A DNA stretch of 64,000 nt from Coleofasciculus sp. FACHB-1120. Lineage in GTDB: Bacteria > Cyanobacteriota > Cyanobacteriia > Cyanobacteriales > FACHB-T130. The translations under genes and the position numbers were made by a program. The stretch spans positions 470,551 through 534,550 of the forward strand of contig NZ_JACJTV010000001.1 of the NCBI RefSeq assembly GCF_014698845.1, written 5' to 3'. Below the pieces are notes generated by a model. It saw only the letters and a list, made by a program, of their open reading frames with translations. It did not search any database and was not told where the DNA came from. The first letter of the stretch is position 1. The number at the start of each line of letters is the position of its first letter. Of this stretch, positions 1 through 7,703 are shown piece after piece.

Positions 1-117
1 CGCGTAGGAGATAGCACAATGCCAGGAATTGGCGTTCCGGCAGTTGCTGCTTCGGGAATTTTGTGTGCGAATACTTTAGTAACTCCCCAAGAAACGGCAA
101 AATTATTGGAAATTTGA
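1..117 (+). CDS. C-terminal fragment of a CrtI/CRTISO-family FAD-dependent oxidoreductase
   Basis: An open frame enters from the left edge and ends at TGA 115-117. The 38 visible residues contain GDSTMPGIGVPAVAASGI, which matches the C-terminal FAD-contacting motif (GDSxxPGxGVxxVxxSG) of phytoene desaturases, carotenoid isomerases and related NAD(P)/FAD-dependent oxidoreductases. These enzymes desaturate or isomerise membrane carotenoids using FAD. Which family member this is (CrtH-like isomerase, CrtI/CrtO-like desaturase or a retinol-saturase-like protein) cannot be decided from the tail alone. The frame is intact to its stop, so the gene is truncated only by the window edge. Confidence 0.7.
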   Translation, partial: RVGDSTMPGIGVPAVAASGILCANTLVTPQETAKLLEI

Positions 118-135
118 AGTTCAAATCAAACTTTC

Positions 136-290
136 TTAATTATCGGCTTTGGTGCGGTGCTGGACTACGAGAATGTCACTTGTTTGGGAATCGTTATGAA
201 TGGTGTAGATTACCCTGTAATCGCCTAGCCGAATCCCGCAAAAATTATATTCTCCAACCAAGCACCTAGAGGAACTTAGACAAAAACTGA
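136..290 (-). pseudogene. Decayed RelE/ParE-type toxin fragment
   Basis: Reading the minus strand up to the TAA at 136-138 gives GEYNFCGIRLGDYRVIYTIH followed by NDSQTSDILVVQHRTK. This is the C-terminal beta-sheet signature of RelE/ParE ribonuclease/gyrase toxins (G-DYRVIY-I, then V-HR). Upstream the frame is lost: a TGA interrupts near position 312, and the expected N-terminal helices (LxxLP and NPRP-like segment) are only faintly visible in another frame. No ATG start or intact antitoxin gene is visible beside it. I read it as a relic of a type II toxin-antitoxin module; the left boundary of the relic is approximate. Confidence 0.55.
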
Positions 291-415
291 AGCAAAAATG
301 GCTTCAAATCCTCACCTAGAAGAACTTTCAGCTCAAATGGGAATAATCTAGTATTGACAAAGGTTTCCGGCGTTTTTAGGTCATTAACCTCTTTTCCCTG
401 TCCAGAGAGCTTTTC

Positions 416-430
416 AGCCCTTTAAGGGCT
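416..430 (-). terminator. Probable terminator of the DUF421 gene
   Basis: AGCCCTTTAAGGGCT is a perfect GC-containing palindrome flanked by TTTTC on the left and GAAAA on the right. It lies 32 bases downstream of the stop codon of the minus-strand DUF421 gene. Confidence 0.45.
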
Positions 431-461
431 AGAAAATGTCTAAGCCTCATTAGTTTGCTTC

Positions 462-980
462 TTAGCTAGAAGAGCGATCGCGCTTAATTACACTAATGTC
501 ACCGCTACGCTCCAAGCGAGCCTCTTGCACCTTGCTGGGGTCGGTGACATTCGCTTTGCTACGTAGCGCTCCCAGCAAATCCCGTTCGCCGATATGACTT
601 TTTCGCATCGCACTCCACTGAATCTCGCCGTCGCGAATGAGTACGCGCTCTTTCCCCTTGACGAGTGTGGCAAAGTTGTCGTTGCGAAATGCGATCGCGG
701 CAAACAGCCAGTGCAGCCCCACTAACACAATGCTCGCTCCTAAGGTGGGGAAGAAAGCAGCCGAGCCGTTGATCGCACGGCTTAATACTGAACCAACGAT
801 AATGCTCAGAAGCACGTCAAACGCGCTACTCTTGCCAAGAAAGCGCTTCTCACCCACGCGAATCATTGCTAACCCTGCAATGTAGACAACAACAGCCCGC
901 AAGGACATTTGCAATATTGTTAAACTGTCTGCGTCTAGCCCCAAGAGTCCGTTGATACCTTCCTCAATTTCCTGAACCAT
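462..980 (-). CDS. DUF421 (YetF/YcaP-like) membrane protein
   Basis: A 172-residue protein. The start is the ATG at 978-980 because GGAGGG lies just upstream; an in-frame TTG 15 bases earlier would overlap that ribosome-binding site. An N-terminal region of about three hydrophobic segments (including AVVVYIAGLAMIRVGEKRFLG, and a stretch ending in SVLSRAINGSAAFFPTLGA) is followed by a soluble C-terminal domain with the KGKERVLIRDGEI and MRKSHIGERDLLGALR motifs typical of the DUF421/YetF family. Such proteins are inner-membrane proteins of unclear biochemical role, linked to envelope stress and spore or cell-surface properties in other bacteria. Nothing around it points to a pathway. The C-terminus is rich in charged residues. 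Confidence 0.85.
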   Translation of the reverse strand: MVQEIEEGINGLLGLDADSLTILQMSLRAVVVYIAGLAMIRVGEKRFLGKSSAFDVLLSIIVGSVLSRAINGSAAFFPTLGASIVLVGLHWLFAAIAFRNDNFATLVKGKERVLIRDGEIQWSAMRKSHIGERDLLGALRSKANVTDPSKVQEARLERSGDISVIKRDRSSS

Positions 981-1115
981 ATGCCCTCCTCTCAATAGCT
1001 AGATTAAAAGTTAATGCTTCTCATATGAGCGTTGCAGCGAAATATAACATGAGCTTTTATGTAATGGGGAGGATATAACTTCAAATCAGTTGTGAGAATC
1101 TAAAAGAATTGCAGG

Positions 1116-3122
1116 GTGTTTGTGATTAAAATTATGAGAACTTTATTTCAGCCTGAAACATTGAAGAAGCTTCCTTCACGTTCTCAAGAAAAAAGTAAGA
1201 GTTGTGAAGATATTTTAATTGTTGGTCAGCCGCTGCAAATCCCCTTAAAAAATCTAGCTCCTTCAGAGAATGTCATTGTCAGCCTCAAATCACAGGGAGA
1301 AATCGAAATTTACTCTGAGGCTGATCAACTCATTGATACAAAAACGTTGATTCTTCTCAATCAAGTTCCAACAATTACCCTTTTAGCAAGAACCTTTAGC
1401 GATCGCCAAAATGACCGCTCTTTAGAGATCACGTTTCAAGATGAGGCGGGTCATCAGCTGAGCCAAGTTCAACTTAAGCTAACCTGTCTTCGGATTTGTT
1501 TAGATGTGGATGCAGATCGAGATGGGATTGTTGACGACAATAATCCTCAAAAGGGGGATTGGCAATGGGGGATTAATGGTCATGGTGCAATCCTAATGGT
1601 CAACACCGATCGCGACCATGTTCATTCTGATAATCAATACGATAGGAAGATTAAAGGACTACTGGATCTAAAAGATTCGAGCTTTATGATTGTTCGTAGA
1701 GCCGGATTAAGAAATCTACCCTCTGGATGCGAGATTCACTTATCAGTTAGCGAAGACACTGCCAAACGAATTTGCATTTATGACGAACTAGATAAAAGTG
1801 GCTATGAGTTAATTAGCCCGAAGAGAACAAAAGCACAAATTAGAGGTACAGATCAGGATATTCTCCTGGCTATAAGGGGATTAAGCTATCCCGACATTGA
1901 TTTTGATGGACGGGTTGAGATTACTTTAAATCTTGTAAAAGATGGAGAAACCCTCTACAGCGATCGCGTCGTTTTTCGAGTCGCTCCCTGGATGATGACT
2001 CCGAATACCTTATCTCCAATCACTGTGTTTGTTTCTCGCTTATCGAAGGGAAAGAACGAAGCATTCATTGAGGATCTGAGGAAAGTTGTTGCTAAAGCCA
2101 ACGCGCAACTCGATCCGGTTCCTTATGAGTATCATAAAGACGATCCTTGGATGCGAGATGAAATTGAAATTGGATATACTCAAGCGCCTGGAAAATTCAT
2201 TCACGTCGTCCTGGATTCGCCTCGCGATCGCGGACTAGATCACCTGACCAACCGCCAACTCATAGGCAGTGACTTTGGGTATGTGATTCGCAAAAGCCGC
2301 CATTCAGTCACCAAATTAGACTCTTTTGGAAATTTAGAAGTTTCTCCGCCAGTAATCGTAAAAGGGGTAAATTATCCCTTCGGTCGTCTGCTATTTGGAG
2401 GAACGCGCCCAGAAATTATTCCAGAACCGCGCCGAAAGTTAAAAGTCTTGCGAGATTTTTTCTTTGCTCAAAAAATCCAAGCCCCTTTTGAAATCTTTTC
2501 GGATTGGCTGAGTGTCGGGCATATTGACGAATTTATGAACTTCGTCTCTGCTCCTAATCCTAAAGGATTCAAACTAATTCTCGCCAGCCCTGATAAGTGT
2601 TACGACCTTCTTAAAGCGTTACGAAGCGAAGGACATTCTCAGGCGTTGTTGCGGCAGGGCAAACAAATTGACGATAAACCTGCTGATATTAGCGTGGCAG
2701 ACGTGCTTGAAAATGAAACCTTAGCTCGCCAAAACCAACGCTTTCAGGAACACATTAGTTGGAATCGAGAGGTTTTGAAACAGGAATTAGATTTAGGTGA
2801 AGAAGATATTGTCGATTTGCCTGCTTTGTTTGAAGTGGATGACGATGGACGAGCAAAAAGTTTTTTTCCAAACATGGTCAATATGCTCGTTCTCAAGCAG
2901 CATCTTGCGATTCCCAAACCCTTTGGCCCCCAGGTTGATGCCCAATGCCAATTTGAAGCTTATGTCAAAGGGGTTTTAGAACCTTTGGGTTTAGTCTGTC
3001 ACTTTATCGATGATTGGGACACTTATTTTCGAGATGGTGGGGAAATTCATTGTGGCACTAACACGAGCCGACAACCTTTTACTCAAAAATGGTGGGAAAT
3101 CGAACCCATGTTCCTCGAATAA
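1116..3122 (+). CDS. Peptidylarginine deiminase (PAD), full-length cyanobacterial type
   Basis: A 668-residue protein predicted to hydrolyse peptidyl-arginine to peptidyl-citrulline. The architecture matches vertebrate PADs: an N-terminal immunoglobulin-like region, a middle domain (about residues 125-290) with the acidic Ca2+-binding signature DVDADRDGIVDDNNP followed by GDWQWGINGHGAILMVNTDRD, and a C-terminal pentein catalytic domain. Catalytic residues are all visible: Asp348 in WMRDE, His469 and Asp471 in VGHIDEF, and Cys646 in EIHCGTN. These fall within two positions of human PAD4 numbering (350, 471, 473, 645). There is no signal peptide, so a cytoplasmic location is inferred. The start is uncertain: GTG at 1116 or ATG at 1134, neither with a good ribosome-binding site. 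It differs from the short bacterial agmatine-deiminase/PPAD families. It is a single-gene unit. Confidence 0.93.
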   Translation: MFVIKIMRTLFQPETLKKLPSRSQEKSKSCEDILIVGQPLQIPLKNLAPSENVIVSLKSQGEIEIYSEADQLIDTKTLILLNQVPTITLLARTFSDRQNDRSLEITFQDEAGHQLSQVQLKLTCLRICLDVDADRDGIVDDNNPQKGDWQWGINGHGAILMVNTDRDHVHSDNQYDRKIKGLLDLKDSSFMIVRRAGLRNLPSGCEIHLSVSEDTAKRICIYDELDKSGYELISPKRTKAQIRGTDQDILLAIRGLSYPDIDFDGRVEITLNLVKDGETLYSDRVVFRVAPWMMTPNTLSPITVFVSRLSKGKNEAFIEDLRKVVAKANAQLDPVPYEYHKDDPWMRDEIEIGYTQAPGKFIHVVLDSPRDRGLDHLTNRQLIGSDFGYVIRKSRHSVTKLDSFGNLEVSPPVIVKGVNYPFGRLLFGGTRPEIIPEPRRKLKVLRDFFFAQKIQAPFEIFSDWLSVGHIDEFMNFVSAPNPKGFKLILASPDKCYDLLKALRSEGHSQALLRQGKQIDDKPADISVADVLENETLARQNQRFQEHISWNREVLKQELDLGEEDIVDLPALFEVDDDGRAKSFFPNMVNMLVLKQHLAIPKPFGPQVDAQCQFEAYVKGVLEPLGLVCHFIDDWDTYFRDGGEIHCGTNTSRQPFTQKWWEIEPMFLE

Positions 3123-3362
3123 TAGCTTTTGCAGATGAGTCATTGCGATTATTGATCCAGAGCACTCAACGCCAGCCGCCTAACAACTTGCTTGAAGCAG
3201 AATGAAGGTATATTGTAATTGGTTGCTTCCTTCAATTTAGTGCATCTTCATAGGAAACTGGTATTAAGAGTATGAAAAAAAAGCAGCAAGAATTATGGTG
3301 CTGATTCGATTTTGGAAACAAACCACAAAGGGGGAAGGAAAAAGGGAAAAAATGGTTTTGTT

Positions 3363-3382
3363 TGGGGTGCGATCGCACCCCA
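3363..3382 (-). terminator. Palindromic terminator containing HIP1
   Basis: TGGGGTGCGATCGCACCCCA is a perfect 20-base palindrome centred on a HIP1-like core. It lies immediately downstream of the antiporter stop codon on the minus strand. Confidence 0.45.
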
Positions 3383-3387
3383 GTTTA

Positions 3388-4962
3388 TTACCTTTCATCC
3401 TCTGTTGATTCAGCTAGAATTTCTTGCAATACGGGCGATAGTTGATTATTCAAACGTCCTGCACGGATAAGTTCGGCGTAGGTGTCGGCTTCAATATCCA
3501 AGAGTTTTTCTCGCAGTTGTTGCATATTAAGCGATCGCAACTCAGGATATTGATTTTGCAGCTTCTCAATTTCCTCCTCAATGCTTTTGAGTTGTCCTTG
3601 TACCAGATTTAACTCGTAACGATAAAACTCCGGATCGATTTCTGATTCTTTGCCAGCTTCCAATAAATAATTCAACACTCGATTTAAGGCGATGCGACGG
3701 GCAATCGCCTCTGAATATTGCTGGCGTATCGGCTGATCTCCAACCAAACCTAATCTTTCCAAAAACCACTGAGTTGTCAAACCTTGAACTAACAAAGTAA
3801 ACAACACAACGCCAAACACCATATCAATAATTTCGTCTCTTCCTGGCAAGATAATGGGTACGCTTATCGCCAAGGCAATTGAAACTGAACCTCTTAAGCC
3901 ACCCCACCAAAGTATTGTTTGATCTCGCCAACCTATTTGAGATTTAACTAACCAATTGCTCAAGGCACTGAGTCCATAAATAGCAATTGCTCGTGTTAGT
4001 AATACCGCTCCAATTGTCACCGCAATTAGACCAAAATTTTCCACTAGACGCGAGTAGCGGATTTGATCGCCAATCAAAAGAAAAACGATAGAATTTACAA
4101 AAAATGCTAGAAATTCCCAAAATTCAGATACCAGTAACCGGGTGCGCGGGTTCATACCAATGCGGGAGCCAAAGTTACCCAAAATTACGCCAACTGTGAC
4201 AACCCCAATCACCCCAGAACCACCCAACTCTTCTGTTATCAAATAAGTGCCGTAAGCGGAAACAAGTGTTAGTGACTGTTCCACTAATGGCAAGTCAAAA
4301 CGTTGCGTAAGGTAGGAAATTCCAAAACCAACTAAGCTGCCAATTCCAATCCCAACACCAACAAATATCAAAAAACGAGCAATGGTAGTATCTAGTGCAA
4401 ATTCACTGGTTCCTAGCGGGATTCCTACTAGCAGCATAAACGCCACCACCGCCACGCCATCATTAAATAAACTCTCTCCCTCCATCAACATTGTTAAGCG
4501 TTTGCCAGCACCCAGTTCGCGAAACAAAGCTACTACGGAAACAGGATCGGTAGCAGATAAACAAGCACCGACAAGTAGGGCAGTTGTAAGAGGAACTCCA
4601 GTCAGCCAAGTGAGGGGAAATGCAATACCAACAACGGAGATGATGACACCGACAATGGCAAACAAACTGACGGGAAATAAATCATCTTTTAAGTCTCGCC
4701 AACGGATATTCCAGGCAGCTTCAAATAGTAGGGGAGGCAAAAAAATCTCTAGAATTAATTCTGGCGACAGATTCACCAACCGCACATCTACAAATGCTAA
4801 AAATAACCCGACAATTACCAGCAGCAATGTGTAGGGGATTTGGCGTAACCAACTGAAAATTCGCGAGAGTGTCGCCACACTCAAGGAAATAGACAACACT
4901 AGCAGAAATTGCTCCAAACTTTGCTTAATGGAAGCTTCGTCTAGGGTGGTTTCTATCGCCAT
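3388..4962 (-). CDS. CPA1-family Na+/H+ antiporter (NhaP/NhaS1-like)
   Basis: About 524 residues. I prefer the second ATG (4960-4962) because GGAG lies six bases upstream of it; the first in-frame ATG is at 4974. The protein has about 12 hydrophobic segments, the CPA1 motif ATDPVSVVALFRELGAGKRL, the ion-binding Asn-Asp pair in EGESLFNDGVAVV, and WWGGLRGSVSIALAIS in the C-terminal half of the transporter. A hydrophilic, coiled-coil-prone tail of about 110 residues follows (KSIEEEIEKLQNQYPEL), as in cyanobacterial NhaP/NhaS1 proteins where the tail modulates ion selectivity. Role: electroneutral exchange of Na+ (or Ca2+/Li+) for H+ across the plasma membrane for salt and pH homeostasis. It is monocistronic, with its own terminator. 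Confidence 0.9.
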   Translation of the reverse strand: MAIETTLDEASIKQSLEQFLLVLSISLSVATLSRIFSWLRQIPYTLLLVIVGLFLAFVDVRLVNLSPELILEIFLPPLLFEAAWNIRWRDLKDDLFPVSLFAIVGVIISVVGIAFPLTWLTGVPLTTALLVGACLSATDPVSVVALFRELGAGKRLTMLMEGESLFNDGVAVVAFMLLVGIPLGTSEFALDTTIARFLIFVGVGIGIGSLVGFGISYLTQRFDLPLVEQSLTLVSAYGTYLITEELGGSGVIGVVTVGVILGNFGSRIGMNPRTRLLVSEFWEFLAFFVNSIVFLLIGDQIRYSRLVENFGLIAVTIGAVLLTRAIAIYGLSALSNWLVKSQIGWRDQTILWWGGLRGSVSIALAISVPIILPGRDEIIDMVFGVVLFTLLVQGLTTQWFLERLGLVGDQPIRQQYSEAIARRIALNRVLNYLLEAGKESEIDPEFYRYELNLVQGQLKSIEEEIEKLQNQYPELRSLNMQQLREKLLDIEADTYAELIRAGRLNNQLSPVLQEILAESTEDER

Positions 4963-5131
4963 AGGAAACTCCATATCGTAATTAGTCGTTAAAACACTGT
5001 AGCTTTTAATTTGCTCTTTAATCTAGAGGTTGTATAGGATAGTGTCTTGAATTGCCAACATCGTATCATTCAATATGTTTGGTGGTCATAAACATAATTT
5101 ATTGCATCTATCTTAAGAAATATAAAACGTT

Positions 5132-5809
5132 ATGTCAGACATTAAACAGTTAATTGCAGATATCCAGCAGGAAGCGCAACGGGAAACATTTCCCATTGAT
5201 GAACCAGTTTATCAGGCAGCGAGTTTGGAGCCTACGCAGCCAATTCTCTATGCAGGCAATCTGGAGAGCAAGCTGTGCTTTTTTGCCCGCGATTTGGGAA
5301 AAGATGAAGTACGGGCACGTCAACCGCTTTGCGGCGCTGCTGGTGGCTTTGTGCGTCGGGGTTTGTACCGAGCGATCGCAGCCACCGAACCCAATAAGGA
5401 TACCGATTTACAAGTTGTCCTCGATCGCGTTTTACTTACGAATACAGTACCTTACAAACCACCGGGTAACAAAGCATACACTGAGGCGGTGAAAAAACGA
5501 TTTCGCCCCTTTTTAGAGCGATTATTGGTGTTGCATTGGCAAGGAGATAAGATTATTACGCTGGGGAATGAAGCGTTTAATTGGTTTGCCCTTTATGCTG
5601 CTAAGGGTGAGTTGAAGCAGTTTTTTACAAGAAGCGATCGCTATTCTGCTAGCATTCAAGTTACGCTTCAGGCGAAGGACACAGAAGGCAACCTACATCA
5701 ACGTCCAGTGACGCTACTGCCACTCCCTCATCCTTCCCCACTCAATCAAAAATACTACGCCCAATTTCCCCAACTGCTTCAGCAGCGCCTCGCGGAAATA
5801 TTGCCGTAA
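5132..5809 (+). CDS. Uracil-DNA glycosylase superfamily protein
   Basis: A 225-residue protein. Visible landmarks of the UDG fold are CFFARDLGKDEV with RQPLCGAAGGFVRRGL (position of the water-activating and phosphate loop), LTNTVPYKPPGNKAYT (matches the TNxVxxxPPGNR-like segment of family 4/5-type enzymes), and the C-terminal LPLPHPSPLN (leucine-intercalation/HPSP loop). These suggest removal of uracil or related bases from DNA, or at least a related fold. The four Fe-S cysteines of family 4 UDGs are not obvious, so the exact subfamily and activity are uncertain. It stands alone, transcribed away from the antiporter with about 170 bases between. Confidence 0.75.
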   Translation: MSDIKQLIADIQQEAQRETFPIDEPVYQAASLEPTQPILYAGNLESKLCFFARDLGKDEVRARQPLCGAAGGFVRRGLYRAIAATEPNKDTDLQVVLDRVLLTNTVPYKPPGNKAYTEAVKKRFRPFLERLLVLHWQGDKIITLGNEAFNWFALYAAKGELKQFFTRSDRYSASIQVTLQAKDTEGNLHQRPVTLLPLPHPSPLNQKYYAQFPQLLQQRLAEILP

Positions 5810-5882
5810 CACACTAACCCTCAGGCATCGGATGGTTGAGAAAAGCGCTCTCTGACTTTATTTAAAGGGGGTATATATTCAG

Positions 5883-6233
5883 TTAATCATGATAGACGTA
5901 GCGTTTTTTCCCTATTACCTTGCCTTCTTCATCAAAAGACATTTCAAACGAAATCCAAGCAAAATCACCCCAAGGCGCTGCACCATCTACGCCATAGCTC
6001 CAATTATTACGCTCAATGCTATGTTCGGGAGCAGGTAATATTTTCAAAATTTCATCTTTCTTTATTCCTAATTGGATACTGGAGAATTTTTCTTCTGAAA
6101 ATCCCGAGGGTAATTTTGTATCAATTAAAGGATAAGGCTGAAAATAACTTTCGGTATGGCAAACAAACCAGGCTAAAGTAACAATTCCGATTCCTGCAAA
6201 AAAGAAATAGCCGATTCTAGAAGGTGATTTCAT
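5883..6233 (-). CDS. Hypothetical membrane-anchored small protein (BamE/OmlA-like spacing)
   Basis: 116 residues from the ATG at 6231-6233, preceded by AGGAAA; an in-frame TTG twelve bases upstream is less likely. The N-terminus has one hydrophobic segment (IGYFFFAGIGIVTLAWFV) that could be a signal anchor. The soluble part carries FSSIQLGIKKDEILKILPAPEH followed by NNWSYG and a strand-rich tail ending in KVIGKKRYVYHD. The order 'short helix with LGxxKxEVxxxLGxP, then W-Y, then two strands' is reminiscent of SmpA/OmlA/BamE-type lipoprotein folds, but there is no lipobox cysteine. I do not recognise a specific family. Confidence 0.5.
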   Translation of the reverse strand: MKSPSRIGYFFFAGIGIVTLAWFVCHTESYFQPYPLIDTKLPSGFSEEKFSSIQLGIKKDEILKILPAPEHSIERNNWSYGVDGAAPWGDFAWISFEMSFDEEGKVIGKKRYVYHD

Positions 6234-6686
6234 GGATTTCCTCAATTCATAAAGGGAATATTGACGATATTGGAATTGATGACTACCCTGAATACCCTGT
6301 AAAATCTAATTTCACAGAACCAAATTTAATTAGTCTCCCCTATATTTTGGATTTATTTCAGTCTCCTAAACTTAGGAGATTTGGGTCAAGATAACTAGCG
6401 ATCGCGCTTGGAGGACATTTAACAAGTGATTTCTCAAACGTTATGGGTTAGCGTTCACCCTAAATTCCCGGAACTATGGGAGATTTTGAAGATTTTCTCT
6501 TACAGCTACCAACTTAATCAGAAGTTTAATCGTTTAACTAAAATTTCGCCAGATAAGTATTTTAAGGCTTGTTGGAAAAAGTCAAACTAAATGTTGAGCG
6601 AATTCGAGAATCAGAACTTATAAGTATTGAGTTATTGTTTAAATTCAACGCTCAACACTTATAAATTCAAAACAGTTCCTTTCGCC
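6234..6686. other. Intergenic region with a perfect hairpin and a 54-codon ORF
   Basis: TCTCCTAA-AC-TTAGGAGA at about 6362-6379 is a perfect 8-base inverted repeat. A GTG-initiated frame on the plus strand, 6426-6590, encodes 54 residues with aromatic-rich, protein-like content (TLWVSVHPKFPELWEI, then FNRLTKISPDKYFKACW). It has no clear ribosome-binding site and I do not recognise it. It may be a relic or a small unannotated protein. Confidence 0.3.
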
Positions 6687-7139
6687 TCAAATTGGTTTCA
6701 GTCGCGTTACCTTGAGCTTAAAAGAACCGCCGCTCGTTTCCCCAAAAGCCCGAACTCGAATAATATAATCACCCGGCTCGGTAATGCGGGAAAATAAAAG
6801 CGAGTTAGTGCTGCCGTCGGGACCGTCATCATTTTCCGCCACAGTAGCGCCATCCGACGACATCAGCGTCACAATTGTGTCAAAACTATCAGAGATCAAG
6901 TCAACCGCTACTTGATCTCCAGCATCCAGAGTTACCAAGTAATCACGAGCAAAACCTCCCTCACCAGTTGGAATATCTTTTTCAGTTAGCGTGTCGGAAA
7001 CTTCATTGTTTGCCGGTACAGGAATGGGGCTATATACCTTATTTTGCGCTCTGGCTGATATAGTGGTCAGAAAAAGAGCCAGCAGCGTAGCAGGAACAAT
7101 CAGGGTACGGTGCCATCTAAAGGCAAAAGCGTCAGTCAT
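6687..7139 (-). CDS. Secreted PPC-domain (pre-peptidase C-terminal) protein
   Basis: 151 residues when started at the ATG 7137-7139, which places a classical signal peptide (LIVPATLLALFLTTISARAQ) right at the N-terminus; a longer frame exists upstream but would bury it. The mature part is one beta-sandwich of PPC type: RDYLVTLDAGDQVAVDLISD, FDTIVTLMSSDGATVAENDD, then SRITEPGDYIIRVRAFG. PPC domains normally ride at the C-terminus of secreted proteases and adhesins and are removed or used as carbohydrate/surface-binding modules; here the domain stands alone. It lies divergently upstream of the TPS-CHAT gene, so a joint role at the cell surface is possible but inferred only from position. Confidence 0.75.
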   Translation of the reverse strand: MTDAFAFRWHRTLIVPATLLALFLTTISARAQNKVYSPIPVPANNEVSDTLTEKDIPTGEGGFARDYLVTLDAGDQVAVDLISDSFDTIVTLMSSDGATVAENDDGPDGSTNSLLFSRITEPGDYIIRVRAFGETSGGSFKLKVTRLKPI

Positions 7140-7703
7140 AAAAATTCCCGCTGAACACCCTTCCCTTTTAAGGGTTGGGGGAAAGCGGGGCGGGGTGTAC
7201 CGCTTTCCAAACAAAGAATGTTTCTACTGTTTATTTTTTACTTTCTTTGACACCTGGAAGCGATTCGATAGAAGCGATCGCCTTGCTTCACGCAATTTGT
7301 GGGTAGTCCAGCACTTGGGAAGAAACCGGAAAACCTTATCAGCTATTGCTCTATTCAGTGTTACCGCCCGACTTGAGCTTTTTCCAGATGGGCAACAAAG
7401 CTGGATCTGGCTAGTTCACTAGCTTATCTCCTAAAGGCGATGGGTTGGCGATCGAACTCCTGTTCATTGATTGAGTGGTGGGAAAATCCATTCTTTTTAT
7501 ATCCTTCCTACTTTGTTTTGACGGACAGGACAATACAGCGATTTATCGCAGATTAGGACTTCTCCCTTTACACCGTCCAAACACTATAAACAAAAGCCTG
7601 TCGCCATTTCAACACTACCTGTGGTGGAAAAGTTGCCCCAGAAGTTAGCGTTGAAACATCTAAAGACTTGAGGAAGAGCTTGTTTCCTTTCAGGATCGTC
7701 CCT
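7140..7703. other. Divergent promoter region between the PPC and TPS-CHAT genes
   Basis: About 560 bases between divergent start codons. I see one HIP1-type site near 7276 and no convincing gene; a plus-strand frame through 6991-7422 is antisense to the PPC gene and not protein-like. Both promoters must lie here but I cannot name boxes with confidence. Confidence 0.4.

Noticed and set aside
63..269. Plus-strand ORF of 68 codons
   Set aside because: It overlaps the end of the oxidoreductase and lies antisense to the RelE/ParE relic; composition is not protein-like.
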